Assembly (NCBI GenBank): GCA_030691805.1
Contig: JAUYDP010000017.1
Location: 1 to 5,005, forward strand
Direction: 5' to 3'
Length of the DNA: 5,005 bases
From: Dehalococcoidia bacterium
Lineage (GTDB): Bacteria > Chloroflexota > Dehalococcoidia > JAUYDP01
The notes under the pieces are model-generated. The model did no database searches and was not told the DNA's origin. It saw only the letters and a list, made by a program, of their open reading frames with translations. Numbering within the stretch: the stretch's first letter is position 1; each line of letters opens with the position of its first letter. Shown one piece after another: positions 1 through 4,125 of this stretch. A program made the position numbers and the translations under genes.

Positions 1-36
1 CAACCATTACAGGAGGCTCACAGAAGGATGACAGGC

Positions 37-717
37 TCAGGGAGGCAGATCCAGCATGTACCCGTAGGGGCGAATATTGCGGACGAAACGGCCATGCCGG
101 CCCAACTGCTCACGGAGGCGGTGGACCAGCGTCGTAACCTCCTCGTCCCCTACCAGCGCAGCGCCCCGGTCATCCCGGTCACGCTCGGGCCATACCTCGT
201 TCTTGATCTCCCCGCGGCTCACCACCCGCCCCCTTCGCCGGTAGAGAAGGTACAAGAGGTCATAGGGTTTGCCCTTGAGTTCGATAGGCCGGCCTTCCAG
301 GAGGACCTCTTTCCGTTCGTCGTTTATCACCAGCGTGGCTGTCCCCTTGCGCGCGGGAAAGTCCAGGGTCTCGCCCGCCTCCAGCCCGGCCCAGAACACC
401 AGGACCACTTCATCCTCCGCCAGGCCGATGCGGTCGCCGTGGTTGAGCTGGCAGGGCGCCCCGCGCTCCAGCCGCCGGCCGTTGACCTTAGTCCCGTGCT
501 TGCTCGTGCTTAGATCAGTCAGCGTATAGCGGCCATCTTCGCAGGCAATGGTTGCGTGGCTTCGGGAAACATACGGGCGGGTGAAGCTGAGGTCCGGCTG
601 GTGGTCTCCCCAGCGACGCCCAAGCAGTACGCTATCTCCAGCCAACTGCAGGGTCTCACCCTTGCCGTAGGGGTCCCCCTTCTCCACTATCAAGAAAGCG
701 CCGAGCTGTTTCTCCAT
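37..717 (-). CDS. FHA domain / OmpR-type winged-helix transcriptional regulator
   Basis: Likely a cytoplasmic DNA-binding regulator whose N-terminal domain docks on phosphothreonine. In the 226-residue product, residues about 8-108 form an FHA domain: G33-R34 of the first conserved strand, the core S51-R52-S53-H54 (phosphothreonine-contacting Ser/Arg and structural His), and G75-T76 with N79-G80. Residues about 126-224 match the OmpR/PhoB C-terminal DNA-binding fold, with the scaffold IELKGKPYDLLYLLYRRRG (145-163), VVSRGEI...VW, the recognition-helix region VTTLVHRLREQLG (194-206) and the wing FVRNIRPYGYML (211-222). There is no receiver, BTAD, signal peptide or membrane segment. I chose the ATG at 717 because AGAGG sits about 5-6 nt upstream; a TTG at 738 in the same frame would add seven residues but is less well placed. 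The domain order is the reverse of mycobacterial EmbR (DNA-binding domain first, FHA last). A Ser/Thr kinase partner is inferred; none is visible here. Confidence 0.88.
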   Translation of the reverse strand: MEKQLGAFLIVEKGDPYGKGETLQLAGDSVLLGRRWGDHQPDLSFTRPYVSRSHATIACEDGRYTLTDLSTSKHGTKVNGRRLERGAPCQLNHGDRIGLAEDEVVLVFWAGLEAGETLDFPARKGTATLVINDERKEVLLEGRPIELKGKPYDLLYLLYRRRGRVVSRGEIKNEVWPERDRDDRGAALVGDEEVTTLVHRLREQLGRHGRFVRNIRPYGYMLDLPP

Positions 718-789
718 GGCATCCTCTTTTCGCCCCAAAAAGCTGGCTTGGCAACACCTTCTGGGTTACAAGGCCCATTGGCCGCTGCT

Positions 790-818
790 ATTATGCACCC
801 TTGTCGAAAGACCCGCAA
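790..818 (-). promoter_or_regulatory. Candidate promoter of the FHA regulator gene
   Basis: Read on the minus strand, TTGCGG (813-818) is separated by 17 bp from CATAAT (790-795, 5 of 6 to the -10 consensus). Transcription would start near 783, leaving a leader of about 65 nt before the ATG at 717. The -35 match is only 3 of 6, so this is a tentative call based on spacing and the good -10. Confidence 0.35.
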
Positions 819-943
819 AGTCTCGGCAACCGGTCAGCCTTTTGTTTCTGATTTCCATTCCACTCCCGTGGCACAGGGCCTACCATCGGTGCATGAAAGC
901 AACAACCGCCGCGCTTTGGGCAGGCGGCAGGGCCGGCCAAGAA

Positions 944-972
944 ATGACAGAGCCTGCCCGTGGTGCTATCAT
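944..972 (+). promoter_or_regulatory. Promoter of the metallophosphoesterase, predicted leaderless
   Basis: ATGACA (944-949, 5 of 6 to TTGACA) and TATCAT (967-972, 5 of 6 to TATAAT) are separated by exactly 17 bp, and TG at 964-965 gives an extended -10 (TGCTATCAT). The expected start point at about 977-980 lies only 2-5 nt before the ATG at 982. There is no Shine-Dalgarno sequence in front of that ATG, which agrees with a leaderless transcript. Confidence 0.65.
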
Positions 973-981
973 TTTTACACC

Positions 982-1716
982 ATGCGCTACGCCATCGTTG
1001 CGGACATCCACAGCAACCTGGTGGCCTTGCAGGCCGTGCTGGAGCACATCGGGCTCGGCGGGCCTGTGGAGGAAGTGTGGTGTCTCGGAGACGTAGTTGG
1101 CTACGGCCCGGCGCCCAACGAATGCATTCAACTCCTTCAAAGATACTCTCACATCTGCATCGCCGGGAACCACGACTGGGCGGCTACAGGCCGCCTGGAC
1201 GTCTCAGATTTCAACCCGGAGGCCAAGGCCGCCGTCCTCTGGACGGCCAGCCAGCTTAGCGCGGAGAGCCGGGCCTACCTGGAGGCGTTACAACAGACCG
1301 TAGTGAAAGGGGACTTCACCCTGGCCCACGGGAGTCCCCGGGACCCGCTCTGGGAGTACGTAATATCGGAGAGGGCCGCCATTCTCAGCTTCGAGCATTT
1401 CCAGACCCGGTTCTGCCTCATCGGCCACAGCCATATTCCCCTCCTTTTTAACCTGAGCGATAACGGCCGGGTAGGCCTCCGGGGCGTTCCACCGGAACAG
1501 CCATTCCGTCTGGACGAGGGTCGTTGGATCATCAATCCCGGCAGCGTGGGCCAGCCCCGGGACGGCGACCACCGGGCAAGTTACTTAGTCTACGACTCCG
1601 ATAGCGAGGAGTTCCGCCACTATCGCGTGCCCTACGATATTGAGACCACCCAGCGCCAGATGCGGGCTTTGGGCCTGCCGAGGCCCCTGGCCGAGCGCCT
1701 GAGCTACGGGTGGTAG
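982..1716 (+). CDS. Calcineurin-like metallophosphoesterase (YfcE/MJ0936-type)
   Basis: A 244-residue cytoplasmic phosphoesterase of the calcineurin-like superfamily, which uses a two-metal centre to cleave phosphodiesters or phosphomonoesters. The five signature blocks are present in order: D8-I-H10 near the N-terminus, G36-D37 followed by VVGYGPAPNECI, G62-N63-H64-D65, a histidine at H116 (AHGSP), and G148-H149-S150-H151. The late block INPGSVGQPRDGDHRASY (184-201) is typical of the YfcE-like subgroup. Expected metal ligands are D8, H10, D37, N63, H116, H149 and H151. The ATG at 982 is chosen because the homology begins directly there (MRYAIVADIHSN); the open frame upstream is non-coding in character. 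No signal peptide or membrane segment is seen. The substrate cannot be read from the sequence: this subgroup contains general phosphodiesterases, and annotations as diadenosine tetraphosphatase or serine/threonine phosphatase relatives are loose. The gene is divergent from the FHA regulator; no clear terminator follows it. Confidence 0.9.
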   Translation: MRYAIVADIHSNLVALQAVLEHIGLGGPVEEVWCLGDVVGYGPAPNECIQLLQRYSHICIAGNHDWAATGRLDVSDFNPEAKAAVLWTASQLSAESRAYLEALQQTVVKGDFTLAHGSPRDPLWEYVISERAAILSFEHFQTRFCLIGHSHIPLLFNLSDNGRVGLRGVPPEQPFRLDEGRWIINPGSVGQPRDGDHRASYLVYDSDSEEFRHYRVPYDIETTQRQMRALGLPRPLAERLSYGW

Positions 1717-1814
1717 CGGGAAAATCCACTATCTCTGGCTCGGAGCGGCCAAGCTCGGGACGGGTCATGGTCCCCATGAATCTGCTTAATCGGCCTTGCA
1801 ACGCCGCATTCGGC

Positions 1815-1922
1815 TTAGGAGAACAAGTCGTCTGGCGTCAGCAGCAAGAGGTTGTCGCGTGCTGCGCGTTCCTGCAACCGCCGACTGAAGCCCGAGCGGC
1901 TGGCTAACACCCAGAGGGGTGG
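1815..1922 (-). pseudogene. Decayed C-terminal gene fragment, possibly of an ATPase or nuclease-type protein
   Basis: Read on the minus strand, 35 codons ending in TAA (1815-1817) give a protein-like tail containing LWVLASRSGFSRRLQERA and then RDNLLLLTPDDLFS. The pattern of a hydrophobic strand, S(R/K)SGF, an amphipathic helix, a second hydrophobic strand and a final acidic-Leu motif resembles the extreme C-terminus of prokaryotic AAA ATPases that end in a PD-(D/E)XK-like domain, and related restriction-endonuclease-like proteins. An in-frame TAG (1923-1925) lies just upstream and no further family-like sequence precedes it. I therefore read it as the remnant of a lost gene. The family assignment comes from memory of motif shape and is weak. 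Confidence 0.35.
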
Positions 1923-1958
1923 CTAATTTGCTCCTCTGACGCACCCTATTTCACCTGA

Positions 1959-1997
1959 ACCATTGGGCCGGAACCTATTAGGTTCCTACCCAATGGT
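1959..1997. repeat. 39-nt imperfect palindrome with GTAG edge (REP-like)
   Basis: The outer stem ACCATTGGG (1959-1967) pairs with CCCAATGGT (1989-1997). After a 2x2 internal loop (CC against TA), the inner stem GGAACCT (1970-1976) pairs with AGGTTCC (1980-1986) around an ATT loop. On the minus strand the inner palindrome is entered through GTAGG (1985-1989), the kind of head seen on REP elements. There is no T-run on either side, so it is not a canonical intrinsic terminator, though it could cap the upstream phosphoesterase mRNA. Confidence 0.7.
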
Positions 1998-2121
1998 AAA
2001 CCCTGGCAACGCCGCGGTCAAGCCCGGTATTGCTTAGCTGCAATTCACGGATGTAAGCATGCCTCCACGCGAGTAGGCTTGAGCTTCCCGCAACGAGCCA
2101 TAGAGAGGAGCAATAATTCTC

Positions 2122-2207
2122 AACGGATAACGGATGGACGAACGGATAACGGATATCTGAGATATGCCGTCTGTCGCCACCGCTCCGTGCCGCATCCGTT
2201 ATCCGTT
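2122..2207. repeat. AACGGAT heptamer cluster: four direct, two inverted copies
   Basis: AACGGAT occurs as two tandem pairs, 2122-2135 and 2141-2154, separated by GGACG so that the pairs repeat with a 19-bp period. The reverse complement pair ATCCGTTATCCGTT follows at 2194-2207. The second and third pairs can form a perfect 14-bp stem with a 39-nt loop, and a smaller palindrome (ATATC-TGA-GATAT, 2153-2165) starts at the end of the left arm. Heptamer short repeats like this are known from intergenic DNA of several bacterial groups; a specific role here is unknown. Confidence 0.75.
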
Positions 2208-2347
2208 TCATGCCGATCGAGGCAGGCCGCTTTTGGCAGCCTATCCTCCACGAGAACCCCCCGCCCATTCATTGAGAATCAAGCGTAGTTCTTTCGGCCC
2301 TAAACGCGGGTGTGCTGCAAGATCGCACGTCAGTCGCTGTGACACGT

Positions 2348-2409
2348 GGTCTGCCGAATGAATTCGGCCCTACCGTGACAGGACTAACGCCGAATTTATT
2401 CGGCAGACC
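2348..2409. repeat. Inverted pair of REP-like palindromes (REPIN-like)
   Basis: Two 21-nt arms, 2348-2368 and 2389-2409, are reverse complements with a single mismatch (20 of 21 pairs) around a 20-nt spacer. Each arm contains its own palindrome: GCCGAAT-GA-ATTCGGC (2353-2368) and GCCGAAT-TT-ATTCGGC (2389-2404). On the minus strand the first unit is preceded by GTAGG (2369-2373). The second unit has CTAAC at the equivalent place, so its head has diverged. This architecture, two oppositely oriented REP-type units with a spacer, is what REPIN/BIME elements show. No T-tract follows, so a simple terminator is less likely. Confidence 0.75.
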
Positions 2410-2452
2410 CAGCTACACCGCGGAAACATGCACCACACCCCGTAAATACTAG

Positions 2453-2478
2453 CCCCTGAACCCTGAACCCTAACCCCT
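2453..2478. repeat. Short CCCTGAA/CCCTAA direct repeat
   Basis: CCCCTGAA (2453-2460), CCCTGAA (2461-2467), CCCTAA (2468-2473) and CCCCT (2474-2478) form a degenerate heptamer-like run ending 14 nt before the extended -10 of the ligase gene. It occupies the place where the -35 box should be, which may explain the lack of one. Replication slippage could generate it. Confidence 0.6.
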
Positions 2479-2491
2479 CCACCGCTGACCC

Positions 2492-2500
2492 TGCTATAAT
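2492..2500 (+). promoter_or_regulatory. Extended -10 promoter of the acyl-CoA ligase
   Basis: TGCTATAAT is a perfect extended -10: TG at 2492-2493 and TATAAT at 2495-2500. No good -35 is found 16-18 bp upstream, as expected for an extended -10 promoter. Transcription would begin near 2506-2508, giving a leader of about 22-24 nt that includes the ribosome binding site. It shares the TGCTAT(A/C)AT form with the phosphoesterase promoter. Confidence 0.7.
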
Positions 2501-2517
2501 AGCTCGGATCTGACTGC

Positions 2518-2523
2518 GGAGGT
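2518..2523 (+). promoter_or_regulatory. Ribosome binding site of the acyl-CoA ligase
   Basis: GGAGGT lies 6 nt before the ATG at 2530. This near-perfect Shine-Dalgarno sequence fixes the start. It contrasts with the phosphoesterase and otsB, which have none. Confidence 0.85.
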
Positions 2524-2529
2524 CATCTT

Positions 2530-4092
2530 ATGAACATCGTCGGAAACCGCACCTTGCGCTCGGTCCTGGAGCACCAGGCGCGCACTAAGCCCGATAAGAC
2601 CTTTCTCATCTACGAGGATGCCCAGGAGCGGGTGGAGACCCTCACCTACGGGGAGTTCGACCATGTTGTGAACCGGGCCGCCAATATGCTGCTGGCTCTG
2701 GGCGTGAAGAAGGGCGACAAGTTCAACCTGCACCTGAGCAACTGCCCGGAGTTCCTCTACCTCTGGCTGGGCGGAGCGAAGATCGGGGCAGTGATGGTGC
2801 CGACGAACCCGGTCTCCACCGCCGACGAGATGGAATACATCCTGACCCACTCGGAGAGTGTCCTCTCGGTGACCCAGCCGGACTGCCTGGGGCTTCTCCA
2901 GGAGGTCCGAACACGGTGCCCGAATCTCCGGAAACTGATCGCCTGCCGCACGGACCAGGCCCCCAAAGATACCCTGCTCCTGTATGAGCTCCTGCAAAGG
3001 GCCTCGCCGGAGCTGGGACCATCGGACCTGACCTGCCAGGACGAGGCGGGAATGATCTACACCTCCGGGACCACCGCCCGCCCCAAAGGGGTCCTGATGA
3101 CCCACGCCAATTATATTTATGTAGGAGAAGTGGCCTCCAAGAGTCTGCGTCTCTCGCCGGAGGACCGGCACCTGGTAGTGCTGCCCCTCTTCCACGGCAA
3201 CGCTCAGTACTACTCCACCATGTCCGCCCTGGTGATTGGCGCCAGCATGGCCCTGATGGAGCGTTTCAGCGCTTCCCGCTATTTCGAGCAGGCCCGCCGC
3301 CACGGGTGCACGGTGGCCAGCCTCTTCGCCGCCCCTATGCGGATGCTCCTGGCCCAGCCCGAGAACCCGGAGGACCGTGACCATAACCTGCGCCTGGTGA
3401 TCTTCGCCCAGAACCTGACCGAGGCCCAATATACAGAATGGGACCGGCGCTTCGGGGCGCCCCTCTGCCAGATTTACGGCATGACCGAGGTCCCCTTGCC
3501 AATGGCCAACCCCCTTGACTATTCCAGGAAGAACACGGCCATCGGTATGCCCACCCTGGGTTACGATGCCAGAGTGGTGGACGAGGAAGGGCAGGAGCTG
3601 CCGCCGGGCACGCCGGGACAGCTCATCGTTCGAGGCCAGCCCGGCTGGGGCCTGATGAAGGGATACTTCAAGAACCCCCAGGCCACCGCCGAGACCATCC
3701 GGGACGGCTGGCTCTGGACGGGAGACAACGTCTCCATGGACGAAGATGGCTACTTCCACTTCGTGGACCGGGCCAAGGACATGATTAAGCGATCGGGCGA
3801 GAACGTGGCGGCCAGCGAGGTGGAGCGGGTCATCAACATGCACCCCAAGGTCTTCGATTCCGCCGTAATTGGTGTCCCCGACCCGGTCCGAGATGAGGCG
3901 GTGGCCGCCCTGGTGATCCTGAAAGACGGCGAGGCCGCCACCCCGGAGGACATCATCGAGTGGTGCCGGGGGCGCCTTACCAAGTTCAAGGTACCCGAAT
4001 ACGTGGAGTTCCGGGAGAGCTTCCCCCGGACCTCCGTGGGGAAGGTCCAGAAGCATATTCTTCGGAGAGAAGGGCTTCGCGGGAGTTCTTAG
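2530..4092 (+). CDS. AMP-forming acyl-CoA synthetase, CaiC-like (crotonobetaine/carnitine-CoA ligase type)
   Basis: This 520-residue member of the ANL superfamily activates a carboxylic acid with ATP to an acyl-adenylate and then transfers it to CoA. All core motifs are visible: the phosphate-binding loop YTSGTTARPKG (177-187), YGMTE (316-320), TGD (397-399), the hinge region D413-R414 with KDMIKRSGENVAASEVE (416-432), and the C-terminal catalytic lysine K505 in PRTSVGKVQK. Length and layout match E. coli CaiC (about 517-522 residues). The stretches around NRAANMLLALGVKKGDK, NCPEFLYLWLGGAKIGA and PLFHGNAQYYSTMSALV align with CaiC-type sequences as I remember them, which favours this subgroup over long-chain fatty acyl ligases. 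The true substrate is uncertain because no caiA, caiB or caiD partners are in the window. There are no signal or membrane segments. It has its own promoter and strong ribosome binding site, and otsB starts 33 nt after its stop. Confidence 0.92.
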   Translation: MNIVGNRTLRSVLEHQARTKPDKTFLIYEDAQERVETLTYGEFDHVVNRAANMLLALGVKKGDKFNLHLSNCPEFLYLWLGGAKIGAVMVPTNPVSTADEMEYILTHSESVLSVTQPDCLGLLQEVRTRCPNLRKLIACRTDQAPKDTLLLYELLQRASPELGPSDLTCQDEAGMIYTSGTTARPKGVLMTHANYIYVGEVASKSLRLSPEDRHLVVLPLFHGNAQYYSTMSALVIGASMALMERFSASRYFEQARRHGCTVASLFAAPMRMLLAQPENPEDRDHNLRLVIFAQNLTEAQYTEWDRRFGAPLCQIYGMTEVPLPMANPLDYSRKNTAIGMPTLGYDARVVDEEGQELPPGTPGQLIVRGQPGWGLMKGYFKNPQATAETIRDGWLWTGDNVSMDEDGYFHFVDRAKDMIKRSGENVAASEVERVINMHPKVFDSAVIGVPDPVRDEAVAALVILKDGEAATPEDIIEWCRGRLTKFKVPEYVEFRESFPRTSVGKVQKHILRREGLRGSS

Positions 4093-4125
4093 GGCGCTGG
4101 TGCTTTCCGCACCGCTTTGATTATC

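Larger units (their letters stand above)
718..981. other. Divergent intergenic region between the FHA regulator and the phosphoesterase
   Basis: This 264-bp stretch separates two genes transcribed away from each other and holds their candidate promoters (listed separately). An open frame continues upstream of the phosphoesterase ATG through here, but it lacks family-like sequence and I treat it as chance. An 8-bp inverted repeat (GGGCAGGC at 918-925, GCCTGCCC at 952-959) brackets the phosphoesterase -35 box, with a GGCCGGCC palindrome at 931-938 between the arms. No RNA gene is recognisable. Confidence 0.6.
1717..2529. other. 813-bp gene-free, repeat-rich intergenic region
   Basis: I find no intact gene here on either strand. 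The open frames are short, lack ribosome binding sites and do not resemble known families. The content is a decayed minus-strand gene tail (1815-1922), a large imperfect hairpin (1959-1997), the AACGGAT heptamer cluster (2122-2207), an inverted pair of REP-like palindromes (2348-2409), a CCCTGAA-type short repeat (2453-2478) and the ligase promoter (2492-2500). Smaller structures include TCATGG-TCC-CCATGA at 1765-1779 and ATATC-TGA-GATAT at 2153-2165. The 10-mer TTCGGCCCTA occurs at 2293-2302 and again at 2363-2372 inside the inverted pair. No tRNA, riboswitch or CRISPR pattern was seen. Confidence 0.7.

Noticed and set aside
62..83. GTAGGGGCGAATATTGC, which resembles another GTAG-headed palindrome
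   Set aside because: It lies within the codons for the conserved wing (NIRPYGYM) of the FHA regulator, so coding constraint explains it.
556..981. Upstream extension of the phosphoesterase frame by 142 codons
   Set aside because: It overlaps the FHA gene antisense and the promoter region, and the phosphoesterase fold begins exactly at ATG 982.
1978..2268. 96-codon minus-strand open frame in the intergenic region
   Set aside because: It runs through the heptamer repeats and the edge of the hairpin, has no ribosome site, and resembles no family.
2116..2279. ATTCTCAA (2116-2123) and TTGAGAAT (2272-2279) as ends of a 164-bp MITE
   Set aside because: Eight-base inverted matches are expected by chance in an 800-bp region, and no target-site duplication was seen.
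2079..2361. Two overlapping plus-strand open frames (65-69 codons)
   Set aside because: They translate the heptamer repeats and have no promoter, ribosome site or family likeness.
4099..4113. GGTGC-TTTCC-GCACC hairpin between ligase and otsB as a terminator
   Set aside because: The stem is only 5 bp and no T-run follows, so termination between the two genes is not supported.
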